DNA from: Frankiaceae bacterium
GTDB taxonomy: Bacteria > Actinomycetota > Actinomycetes > JAFAQI01
Reading direction: 5' to 3'
Assembly: GCA_030840615.1 (NCBI GenBank)
Contig: JAVEEE010000211.1
Coordinates: 1-9,211, forward strand
Length of the DNA: 9,211 nt
A program made the position numbers and the translations under genes. The notes under the pieces are model-generated. The model had not been told where the DNA came from. It made no database searches and was given only the letters and a program-made list of their open reading frames with translations. Below are positions 1-5,143 of the stretch, in pieces. The stretch's first letter is position 1. Each line of letters starts with the position of its first letter.

Positions 1-141
1 AAGACCAACCCGGCGCACACCGGCTGCCAGCAGACGACACACTTCCAGGTCGACTTCGTCGTGGGGTCAGTCATCCAGACCTTTTCGTCAGGAGTGAACT
101 ACAACGGCCGCAAGATCCACGGCGGTCAGGCCCTGGGCTAA
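1..141 (+). CDS. C-terminal fragment of an unidentified protein
   Basis: An open frame enters from the left edge of the window and ends with TAA at 139-141, giving 46 residues (starts KTNPAHTGCQQ, ends GGQALG). The third codon positions are almost all G or C, as in the real genes nearby. The fragment is rich in Thr, Gly, Val and Phe with alternating hydrophobic residues (FQVDFVVGSVIQTF), which suggests beta strands. It holds a single Cys. I do not recognise the family and cannot see the start, the domain content or any signal peptide. It could be the end of a secreted beta-rich protein, but that is only an impression. Confidence 0.6.
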   Translation, partial: KTNPAHTGCQQTTHFQVDFVVGSVIQTFSSGVNYNGRKIHGGQALG

Positions 142-159
142 CGGCGGCCGGCTGGCCCT

Positions 160-183
160 GCACTCATCCGGGCACTCATCCGG
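160..183. repeat. Perfect tandem 12-bp direct repeat (2 copies)
   Basis: GCACTCATCCGG occurs twice head to tail (160-171 and 172-183), just after the stop of the first gene and about 100 bp upstream of the small gene at 282. It could be an operator half-site pair or a simple duplication. The sequence alone does not decide. Confidence 0.5.
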
Positions 184-194
184 TGGCGGTCCGT

Positions 195-207
195 AGCCGC
201 TGACTAC
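195..207 (-). repeat. Copy of dispersed GTWGTCAGCGGCT element
   Basis: Read on the minus strand, 207 to 195 gives GTAGTCAGCGGCT. This is one mismatch from the arm GTTGTCAGCGGCT of the strong hairpin at 3013-3062. A short GTAG/CTAC pairing (193-196 with 204-207) is also possible. It lies between the first partial gene and the small gene at 282. Confidence 0.4.
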
Positions 208-281
208 ACACGGTCATAGGTGCGGCGCGAGGGCAGGAGGCGGCGAGCAGCCGACGAAGCCTAACGGTGGAGGTGGGTCAC

Positions 282-554
282 ATGTATGACTCGCTGTCGG
301 GGGACCGGTCCGAAATCGCCGATGTCTGCGCTCGCATCGATCGCCTCATCGAGGCACACGACTGGACCAACACACTGTTGCTGGAGCTGGTCACGCGGAT
401 GAGCACGGTCCCGCCGCCGCTCGACCCCTACCCGGGCAGCCGCGCGCCTGACGACCACGACCGCACCCAGCCCCACACCCAGCACCAGGAGAACGGCCGG
501 GTGCACGAGCGCGGTCTCGGCAGCCTGATCCTCGACCGCCACCTCGACCCGTAG
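282..554 (+). CDS. Small hypothetical protein, 90 aa
   Basis: I do not recognise this protein. ATG 282 is preferred because GGAGG at 269-273 sits 8 bases upstream. An in-frame GTG at 267 would overlap that site. Codon third positions are strongly G/C, which supports real coding. Residues about 8-40 (acidic and Arg/Leu-rich, with EIADVCARIDRLIEAHDW) look like one or two amphipathic helices. From about residue 47 the chain becomes Pro/His/Asp/Gln-rich and is probably disordered. There is no signal peptide or membrane segment. The gene converges on the minus-strand PH-like gene, with 49 bases between the stop codons. It could be a small regulatory or coiled-coil-type protein, but no function is assigned. 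Confidence 0.6.
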   Translation: MYDSLSGDRSEIADVCARIDRLIEAHDWTNTLLLELVTRMSTVPPPLDPYPGSRAPDDHDRTQPHTQHQENGRVHERGLGSLILDRHLDP

Positions 555-603
555 GTCAGCCCGTCGTTCCAGAGTGCAGTCCGTCGTTCGGGCGCCGCGC
601 GGT

Positions 604-987
604 CTAGGAATCCGGCGACGGGTCCGGCGAAGGGTCGGACGAGCCGTCGGACGGGTCGAGCGACTGGGCCCTCCGCGGCGCGAGCATCTCGATGAGCTTG
701 TTGCGCCGGCGAAACGTCGCGATGACGACCTTGCCGGTCGACGTGTCGTGGATGCGCAGGGTGCTGCCGGTCGCCTCGGTCGATGTCGTCTCGCCCTGGA
801 TCCGGTCAAGCGGGATGCGCGAGGTGATCGTGTCGCCCTTCAGCACGACGAGATGCGACGTCGTCATCACGACGTAGTCGCCGGTGGCGTCGTCGATCGC
901 GATCGCCTCGACCTCTTCACCGGCCTGGAGGTGCCCTTCGATCGCGCGGCGGGCGCGGAAAGCGTCGAACACGCTGGCCTCAGGCAC
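604..987 (-). CDS. PH-like (YokE/bPH-type) domain protein
   Basis: A small cytoplasmic protein whose core reads as alternating beta strands (EEVEAIAIDD, YVVMTTSHLVVLKGD, ITSRIPLDRIQGETT, STLRIHDTS, KVVIATF) followed by a C-terminal helix (RRRNKLIEML). This is the layout of bacterial PH-like domains. The fold call rests on pattern, not on a named catalytic motif. The tail (about 20 residues, Asp/Pro/Ser-rich) is low-complexity and encoded by 12-bp repeats. The start is uncertain. GTG 987 gives 127 aa; GTG 972 and ATG 1104 are alternatives, the last giving 166 aa and overlapping the TetR start. The only strong Shine-Dalgarno site upstream (AAGGAG, 1057-1062) has no in-frame start codon for this frame. 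The gene is divergent from the TetR gene, so shared control is plausible. Confidence 0.7.
   Translation of the reverse strand: MPEASVFDAFRARRAIEGHLQAGEEVEAIAIDDATGDYVVMTTSHLVVLKGDTITSRIPLDRIQGETTSTEATGSTLRIHDTSTGKVVIATFRRRNKLIEMLAPRRAQSLDPSDGSSDPSPDPSPDS
611..658. repeat. Imperfect 12-bp tandem repeats in 3' end of the PH-like gene
   Basis: Four 12-bp units (611-622 TCCGGCGACGGG, 623-634 TCCGGCGAAGGG, 635-646 TCGGACGAGCCG, 647-658 TCGGACGGGTCG) encode the Asp/Pro/Ser tail of the minus-strand protein. The unit length is a multiple of three, so copy-number change would keep the frame. Confidence 0.6.
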
Positions 988-1051
988 CGACGTGAGCGGC
1001 TCGGCGAAGGGGCTGGACCCGCGGACGTGCCTGCGGGGGTGCCTGCACCAC
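980..1051 (-). CDS. Possible leader ORF or frameshifted true N-terminus of the PH-like gene
   Basis: On the minus strand AAGGAG (1057-1062) is followed by TGTCC and GTG 1051-1049. This matches the GGAGTGTCC-start arrangement of the sedolisin gene (1838-1849). The frame runs 23 codons (starts VVQAPPQARP) and stops with TGA at 982-980, overlapping the candidate GTG start (987) of the PH-like ORF by a few bases. It could be a leader peptide coupled to the downstream ORF. It could also be the true N-terminus, separated from the rest by a one-base indel that is either natural or a sequencing error. The product is not recognised. Confidence 0.3.
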   Translation of the reverse strand: MVQAPPQARPRVQPLRRAAHVGA

Positions 1052-1087
1052 GGACACTCCTTACTTGCCGACCGGCTAGGGGATCGA

Positions 1088-1100
1088 CGGTACTGTACCG
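1088..1100. promoter_or_regulatory. Dyad operator overlapping a symmetric -10 box, between divergent genes
   Basis: CGGTAC-T-GTACCG is a perfect inverted repeat with 6-bp arms around one base. Its centre TACTGTA contains a -10-like hexamer on both strands: TACTGT at 1091-1096 toward the TetR gene and TACAGT toward the PH-like gene. TACTGT ends 6 bases before ATG 1103, the spacing expected for a leaderless transcript. No good -35 is seen; TTGCCG at 1065-1070 is 20 bp away. TetR-family proteins often autoregulate through such dyads, so this is the best operator candidate here. Confidence 0.5.
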
Positions 1101-1102
1101 AC

Positions 1103-1732
1103 ATGCGGAGCAGCGGGGGGACCTCTTCGGCGAAGAGCCGGCCGGCGACGGGTCAGCCGGCGAAAAGTCAGGGTGTCGTCGTCCAGCTGCCCGCCAACAC
1201 ACCCGGGACGCGCGAGCTGATCTTGGCGACGGCGCAGCGGTTGTTCGACGAGCAGGGCTACGCCGCGACGTCGTTACGGCAGATCGCGGACGCGGTCGGC
1301 ATGACGAAGGCGGCGGTCTACTACCACTACCCGGCCAAGGAACATCTGCTGCTCGAGCTGGCGCGGCCGATGCTCGATGACATGGGCGACATGATCGCCC
1401 GGCTGCGCAGCCGGGAAGGCACCGTGCCGGACCCGATCGAGGCACTCGAGGCTTACCTCGACCTGTTCGTCGAGCACCTGTCCGTCGTCGGCCTGATGGC
1501 ACGTGACCCCGCGACCCAGAACCATCCCGACGTCGGTCGGCGGCTCCGGACTCTGGTCGAAGCCATCCAGCTGCAGATCGCCGGCCCCGAGGCCAGCGCC
1601 GAACACTCCATCCGCACCAGCTGTGCGATGGGTGTCATCCACGCCGTATCGATGCTCAGCCCCGAAGCAGCGGCCGCCCACCGCAGCGTGATCCTCGACG
1701 CCGCAGTCGCAGCGCTCGGCGTACGCCGCTGA
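1103..1732 (+). CDS. TetR/AcrR-family transcriptional regulator
   Basis: A 209-aa DNA-binding repressor of typical TetR length. After a 30-residue Ser/Gly/Ala/Lys-rich extension, residues 36-82 form the TetR N-terminal HTH domain. It opens with the helix TRELILATAQRLFDEQGYAA, then the HTH TSLRQIADAVGMTKAAVYYH (57-75), then YPAKEHLLLEL. This is a near-consensus match to the family. Residues 90-209 are the helical ligand-binding and dimerisation region, whose sequence does not reveal the ligand. ATG 1103 has no Shine-Dalgarno site but follows a -10-like TACTGT by 6 bases, so leaderless translation is likely. A longer open frame back to 884 would run antisense through the PH-like gene and is rejected. 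Its target is unknown; autoregulation and control of the divergent PH-like gene are inferred from the dyad at 1088-1100. Confidence 0.9.
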   Translation: MRSSGGTSSAKSRPATGQPAKSQGVVVQLPANTPGTRELILATAQRLFDEQGYAATSLRQIADAVGMTKAAVYYHYPAKEHLLLELARPMLDDMGDMIARLRSREGTVPDPIEALEAYLDLFVEHLSVVGLMARDPATQNHPDVGRRLRTLVEAIQLQIAGPEASAEHSIRTSCAMGVIHAVSMLSPEAAAAHRSVILDAAVAALGVRR

Positions 1733-1742
1733 CGCACCTTCG

Positions 1743-1756
1743 CCGGCCGAGGCCGG
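1743..1756 (+). terminator. Short GC hairpin after the TetR gene
   Basis: CCGGC (1743-1747) pairs with GCCGG (1752-1756) around a CGAG tetraloop, 10 bases after the TetR stop. There is no T-tract, and the stem is only 5 bp in GC-rich DNA, so this is a weak terminator candidate. Confidence 0.25.
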
Positions 1757-1806
1757 ACACGCGGTGAGACAAATAGGCTGCTTTGGCCATGGACAGGGCG
1801 GTCACT

Positions 1807-1830
1807 GGCGGTGATGCTGTGCTCACCGCC
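1807..1830 (+). promoter_or_regulatory. 8-bp inverted repeat upstream of the sedolisin start
   Basis: GGCGGTGA (1807-1814) and TCACCGCC (1823-1830) are perfect inverted arms around an 8-base loop. They end 7 bases before the GGAG ribosome site (1838-1841) of the S53 peptidase gene. A related GGCGGTCA lies just upstream (1797-1804). A -10-like TAGGCT is at 1774-1779. The dyad may be an operator or a leader-RNA hairpin; I cannot tell which. Confidence 0.35.
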
Positions 1831-1846
1831 TAGCCACGGAGTGTCC

Positions 1847-3007
1847 ATGCGCCGCCGTCTCGTCCTTGCTCTTGCTGCCGCCGGAACTCTCACGGCCACT
1901 GTCGGTGCGGCAAGCGCCGCACCGTCGAACCACGGCCAGAGCGTTCGCAACAGTCACGTCTGCGGCCAGCCTTCGACCGGTGCTGCCGCGTGCAACGCGA
2001 TCCGCCATGACGTCGTCGACCGCAACGGCAAGCCGGTCAAGCCGCCGAGCACTCCCCGGGGATACGGGCCCGCCGACATCCAGGCGGCTTACGGCCTCGG
2101 CGGTGGCAGTGCTCAGACCGTGGCCGTGGTCGATGCCTACGACGACCCGACGGCAGAAGCCGACCTCGCGACTTATCGCAGCACCTTCAACCTGCCGGCG
2201 TGCACGACCGCGAACGGCTGCTTCAGGAAGGTCGGGCAGAACGGCGGGTCGACGTTGCCGGCCAGCAACGGCAGCTGGGCGCAGGAGATCTCCCTCGACC
2301 TCGACATGGTGTCGGCGGCGTGCCCGGGTTGCCACATCCTGCTCGTCGAGGCCAACAGCGCGACGTTCGCCAACCTCGCGGCCGCCGTCAACACCGCTGC
2401 TGCGACGGCGGGTGTCGTCGCGATCAGCAACTCCTACGGCGGCGGCGACCAGCCCGAGCTGTCGGCCTACAACCACCCGGGCATCGCCGTCGTCGCGTCG
2501 ACGGGTGACTCGGGTTATGGCGTGCAGTCACCGGCGTCGTTCCCGCACGTGATCGCGGTCGGCGGCACGTCGCTGAACAAGTCGGGGTCGAGCTACACCG
2601 AAAGCGCGTGGAGCGGCGCCGGCAGTGGTTGCTCGACGCAGAACCCGAAGCCGTCATGGCAGAGCGCAGCGACGCAGTGCTCGGGCAAGGCAAACGCCGA
2701 CGTGTCGGCGGTGGCCGACCCCAACACCGGTGTCGCCGTCTATGACTCGACGCGCTACCAGGGCGTCGGTGGCTGGCTGCAGTTCGGCGGCACGAGCGCG
2801 TCGGCGCCGATCATCGCGTCGGCCTACGCGCTCGGCGGCAACTTGTCCGGCTACCCGGCGTCGTACACATGGGGTCACAGCAGCTCGCTGCACGACGTGA
2901 CCAGCGGCAGCAACGGCACCTGCTCGACCGCGGTCTGGTGCCATGCGGGCTCGGGCTGGGACGGGCCGACAGGACTGGGTACGCCGAACGGCGTCGCCGC
3001 CTTCTAA
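1847..3007 (+). CDS. Secreted sedolisin-type serine-carboxyl peptidase (S53)
   Basis: A 386-aa exported endopeptidase. ATG 1847 follows GGAG (1838-1841) by 5 bases and begins a Sec signal peptide: MRRR, a hydrophobic Leu/Ala stretch, and probable cleavage after ASA or SAA near residue 24. The core starts around PADIQAAYGL (75-84). S53 catalytic residues are visible: Glu147 and Asp151 (QEISLD), Asp221 in the oxyanion-site motif STGDSGYG, and nucleophile Ser317 in GGTSASAP. A C-terminal calcium site is suggested by HDVTSGSNG (349-357) and GWDGPTGLGTPNG (370-382). Ten Cys occur in close pairs (39/49, 119/125, 159/162, 262/278, 359/365), fitting disulfides outside the cell. The usual large S53 prodomain is absent: only about 45 residues separate the signal peptide from the core. 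The acid-protease character is family knowledge, not seen here. Confidence 0.9.
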   Translation: MRRRLVLALAAAGTLTATVGAASAAPSNHGQSVRNSHVCGQPSTGAAACNAIRHDVVDRNGKPVKPPSTPRGYGPADIQAAYGLGGGSAQTVAVVDAYDDPTAEADLATYRSTFNLPACTTANGCFRKVGQNGGSTLPASNGSWAQEISLDLDMVSAACPGCHILLVEANSATFANLAAAVNTAAATAGVVAISNSYGGGDQPELSAYNHPGIAVVASTGDSGYGVQSPASFPHVIAVGGTSLNKSGSSYTESAWSGAGSGCSTQNPKPSWQSAATQCSGKANADVSAVADPNTGVAVYDSTRYQGVGGWLQFGGTSASAPIIASAYALGGNLSGYPASYTWGHSSSLHDVTSGSNGTCSTAVWCHAGSGWDGPTGLGTPNGVAAF

Positions 3008-3012
3008 CGCCC

Positions 3013-3062
3013 GAGTTGTCAGCGGCTCATCGAGCCATACGTCGATCAGCCGCTGACAACTC
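3013..3062. terminator. Strong bidirectional hairpin between convergent stop codons
   Basis: GAGTTGTCAGCGGCT (3013-3027) and AGCCGCTGACAACTC (3048-3062) are a perfect 15-bp inverted repeat. Inside the 20-base loop ATCGA/TCGAT (3029-3033, 3042-3046) can add five more pairs. It lies 5 bases after the sedolisin stop and 7 bases beyond the cyclase stop, so it probably ends both transcripts. No T-tract follows on either strand, which is common in high-GC actinobacteria. Confidence 0.75.
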
Positions 3063-3069
3063 CTAGTCC

Positions 3070-4386
3070 CTAGGTCTGCCAGCTGACGGGGTAAGCCTGG
3101 CGCGCGTCGACGAGACCTTTGAGCGACACGGTCCGCGGCGTACCGAAGGTGAACTCGCGGCTACCACCGGCGAGCTCGTGCGCGACGGACGACACCAGGA
3201 TCTCGCCGGGAGCGGCCACGTCGGCCAACCGGCTGGCGACGATGACGGTGCTGCCCATGAAGTCGTCGCCGTCGCGCACGACCTCGCCCGCGTGGATGCC
3301 GATGTGCACGCGGATCAGCTCGGCCGCCGGTGCAGCGCCGTTAGCACTGGTGTTGGCGCTGGTGTTGGCGCTGTTGTCGGCGCTGTTGTCGGCGAGGCTG
3401 CGCTGCAGGGCAACGGCGCAGCGCATCGCGCGCACGACACTGGGGAACGCGACCATGAATCCGTCGCCGCTGGACTTCACCTCGTAGCCGCCGTGCGCGC
3501 TGATGTGGTCGCGTACCAACGTGCTGTGCGCGCGCAGCAGCTCGTGCGCCGCGGCGTCGCCGAGCCGGTCGGTGATGCCGCTGTAGTCGCACAGGTCGCT
3601 GAACATGATGGTGACGGTGCCGTCGAGCGGTAGTGCATTGGCGGCCGGCACGGGAGATGCGGGCAGCCCCTGCTGGCCGGCGGGGATCGCGGTCGTCTGG
3701 CCAGCGGTCGTCTGGTCAGCGGTCGTCTGGTTGGCGATCCGGGCCGAGGCGGACTTGCGCGGCCGCGAGCGGACCGTCACTCCGCCCATGATCGGGTAGG
3801 CGTGCACGACGATGTGCGGCGAGCCGGGCAGCGGCGGCACGTCCTTCACCTGCAGCGAGCGGCCGCCCATGATCGGCAGCCCGTGCATCGTGACCTCGAT
3901 GCCTTCCGGCACGACGATGTCGATCCCGCCCATCACCGCGACGGCGAGGACGTGGACCTCGGCGGAGTCGATCTCGGCGCCGCGGAAGTCGATGTGGCAA
4001 CCGCCCATCACGGCCACGGCGTTGACACGATCGCCGCAGCGCCAGCGCCCGTGCAGCCCGGCACCGGCCATGATGCTCAACACCTGGTGCCGCGGCTTAC
4101 GCCTGGTTGCGCCGGCGGGCTCGGGCGCCGGCAGGTCGACGGCGAGCGCGTCGAGCTCACCGCGGCTTCGCGCGGTCAGCGCCCGGTCGATCCGGCCGGC
4201 GAACTCGTCGAGGGTGAGCGTCCCGTCCGCCGTACGTTGTTTGAGGATCTCGACCAGGCGGTCGCGCTCTGCGTCGGACACCAGCACCGCGTTGGCAGCC
4301 GGCACCGCGTTGGCAGCCGGCAGGGCATCGGCGGTCGGCAGGCCGTCAGCCGACGGCACGACCTCACCCGATCCCATGCGGGCCAT
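3070..4386 (-). CDS. DUF1707 / LiaF-C-like / class III nucleotide cyclase fusion
   Basis: 438 aa with no membrane segment or signal peptide. Residues 36-86 (starts VSDAERDRLVEILKQRTADG) are a DUF1707 domain. Residues 98-208 carry four MGG-containing beta repeats (VAVMGG, VAVMGG, LPIMGG, YPIMGG), as in the LiaF C-terminal/DUF2154 domain linked to envelope-stress sensing. Residues 256-436 are a class III adenylate/guanylate cyclase domain. It has metal Asp264 (MFSD) and Asp308 (KSSGDGF), base-recognition Lys304 and Asp375 (which predict ATP), and Arg386. The transition-state Asn expected 7 residues after Asp375 is Ile382, so activity is uncertain. Linkers at 11-34, 219-233 and 332-347 are short tandem peptide repeats. 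ATG 4386 has AGGA 4 bases upstream, inside a possible hairpin. The minus-strand SRPBCC gene ends 60 bp upstream and may share its transcript. Confidence 0.88.
   Translation of the reverse strand: MARMGSGEVVPSADGLPTADALPAANAVPAANAVLVSDAERDRLVEILKQRTADGTLTLDEFAGRIDRALTARSRGELDALAVDLPAPEPAGATRRKPRHQVLSIMAGAGLHGRWRCGDRVNAVAVMGGCHIDFRGAEIDSAEVHVLAVAVMGGIDIVVPEGIEVTMHGLPIMGGRSLQVKDVPPLPGSPHIVVHAYPIMGGVTVRSRPRKSASARIANQTTADQTTAGQTTAIPAGQQGLPASPVPAANALPLDGTVTIMFSDLCDYSGITDRLGDAAAHELLRAHSTLVRDHISAHGGYEVKSSGDGFMVAFPSVVRAMRCAVALQRSLADNSADNSANTSANTSANGAAPAAELIRVHIGIHAGEVVRDGDDFMGSTVIVASRLADVAAPGEILVSSVAHELAGGSREFTFGTPRTVSLKGLVDARQAYPVSWQT
3343..3390. repeat. 12-bp x 4 tandem repeat inside the cyclase domain
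   Basis: Units at 3343-3354, 3355-3366, 3367-3378 and 3379-3390 (the last two identical, GGCGCTGTTGTC) encode ADNS-ADNS-ANTS-ANTS on the minus strand (residues 332-347). They lie between the helix after GDGFMVAF and the strand RVHIGIHAGEV, so they lengthen a surface loop of the cyclase domain without breaking the frame. Confidence 0.85.
3689..3733. repeat. 15-bp x 3 tandem repeat in the linker before the cyclase domain
   Basis: Three 15-bp units beginning GCGGTCGTCTGG (3689-3703, 3704-3718, 3719-3733) encode NQTTA-DQTTA-GQTTA on the minus strand (residues 219-233). They form the linker between the LiaF-like repeats and the catalytic domain. Confidence 0.85.
4286..4357. repeat. 18-bp x 4 tandem repeat near the N-terminus of the cyclase fusion
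   Basis: Four 18-bp units (4286-4303 and 4304-4321 identical, then 4322-4339 and 4340-4357 diverged) encode hexapeptides PSADGL, PTADAL, PAANAV and a last AANAVL-type unit on the minus strand. They precede the DUF1707 domain. The identical pair next to diverged copies suggests recent duplication. Confidence 0.8.
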
Positions 4387-4387
4387 T

Positions 4388-4419
4388 CTTTCCTGCCGTC
4401 AAGTCAGGCGGAAGGCAGG
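4388..4419 (-). promoter_or_regulatory. Hairpin that can mask the cyclase ribosome binding site
   Basis: On the minus strand CCTGCC (4419-4414) can pair with GGCAGG (4397-4392) across a 16-base loop. The second arm contains the AGGA (4394-4391) that serves ATG 4386. The element sits in the 60-bp gap after the SRPBCC stop. It could modulate cyclase translation, or the pairing may be chance because the stem is only 6 bp. Confidence 0.3.
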
Positions 4420-4446
4420 TCAGCGTCGGTTGGAGGCTCCGTTCGG

Positions 4447-4908
4447 CTACTGGACGGTGGGGGCGAGGATGCCGAGCGTCGCGCGCAGGGCGGCTTCCGG
4501 GATGACGGGGAAGATGCCCTTGTCGCGGTAGGACTCCTCGATCTCGCTCCAGTCGTAGTACGACGTCACCAACGTGCCGGTCTCGATGGGCTCGAGCCGG
4601 TAGCCGTAGAGGTGCTTGATCGGCGGCTGGATCACGCCGGAGATCGTCCACTCGATGAGAGCGTCCGGCTCGAACTTCGTGATGATGACCGTGACGTCGT
4701 ACTTGCCCAGCGGGTAGTCGTTGAGCGACTCGCGATCCATGTGTACGACGAACGTGTCACCCACGGCCAGGACGCGGTCGCCGTCGGCGGACTGCAGCAT
4801 CCCGGAGCTGTCGATCGTGACGTGGCCGTGGGGGTCACAGAGGACGGCGAAGATCTTTGCCGGCGCCGCTGCGATCTGCCGCTGCACCTCGAACCGCTCG
4901 GTTGTCAT
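4447..4908 (-). CDS. SRPBCC (START/Bet v1-like) family protein
   Basis: 153 aa with the helix-grip pattern of SRPBCC proteins, which form a hydrophobic ligand cavity (polyketide cyclase/dehydrase or lipid-binding types). The N-terminal strand FEVQRQIAAAPAKIFAVLCD leads into the first helix. Then come DPHGHVTIDSSG (25-36), a beta region (TVIITKFEPDALIEWTISG), YRLEPIETGTLVTSYYDW (103-120) and a C-terminal helix (residues about 135-150). ATG 4908 is preferred over GTG 4929 because GAAAGG lies about 9 bases upstream and the family usually starts a few residues before the first strand. It resembles the protein at 6351-6815, especially in the DPxxHxxIDxSG segment. There is no signal peptide. The ligand cannot be read from sequence. 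The cyclase gene follows 60 bp downstream. Confidence 0.82.
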   Translation of the reverse strand: MTTERFEVQRQIAAAPAKIFAVLCDPHGHVTIDSSGMLQSADGDRVLAVGDTFVVHMDRESLNDYPLGKYDVTVIITKFEPDALIEWTISGVIQPPIKHLYGYRLEPIETGTLVTSYYDWSEIEESYRDKGIFPVIPEAALRATLGILAPTVQ

Positions 4909-4938
4909 GCGGCCCAGCCTTTCACCCACCCCCTACAC

Positions 4939-4994
4939 CCCCAGCGGTGTGCCACCGGTGGGCCTATGACCCCAGCGGTGTGCCACCGCTGGGG
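4939..4994. repeat. Two inverted-repeat elements in tandem between divergent genes
   Basis: Copy 2 (4970-4994) is a perfect dyad: CCCCAGCGGTG, loop TGC, CACCGCTGGGG. Copy 1 (4939-4962) shares the first 19 bases, CCCCAGCGGTGTGCCACCG, but ends GTGGG, leaving one mismatch in its stem. The copies start 31 bp apart, close to three helical turns. They lie between the SRPBCC start (4908, minus) and the peptidase start (5144, plus). A -35-like TTGACC is at 5013-5018. The position fits a pair of operators for both genes; a terminator role is less likely between divergent starts. Confidence 0.6.
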
Positions 4995-5143
4995 GTCAGG
5001 GTGTGACGGAAATTGACCAGTGTTGCTGGGGTGAAAGCCTTCCCAACGCGGATGCACGGTCCTAGGGTCATTCGCGAAGGCTCTCCGGACCGCGGGGTCA
5101 GCACCGCCGCACGCGCACAGGCCTTCTTACATGGGGAGAGTTC

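Noticed and set aside
559..593. CCGTCGTTC direct repeat and GCCCG/CGGGC pairing between convergent stops at 554 and 604
   Set aside because: The stem is 5 bp with a loop of about 25 bases, too weak to call a terminator in this GC-rich background, and the 9-bp direct repeat may be chance.
884..1102. N-terminal extension of the TetR protein to an upstream ATG (282 aa)
   Set aside because: The added 73 residues are antisense to the PH-like gene, do not resemble TetR N-termini, and pass through the dyad promoter. The HTH begins about 35 residues after ATG 1103, which is normal.
574..1380. Plus-strand open frame (268 aa) over the PH-like gene and the start of the TetR gene
   Set aside because: It is antisense to the PH-like gene and out of frame with the TetR HTH, with Arg/Gly-rich composition typical of GC-rich shadow frames.
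4939..4994. CRISPR-like repeat
   Set aside because: There are only two copies, a spacer of about 7-11 bp and strong internal dyads. No cas genes are present. An operator pair or repeat element fits better.
3802..5016. Long plus-strand open frame (404 aa) opposite the cyclase and SRPBCC genes
   Set aside because: It is a mirror of strongly biased high-GC coding on the minus strand, has His/Arg/Asp-rich low-quality composition, and spans two recognised genes plus their intergenic gap.
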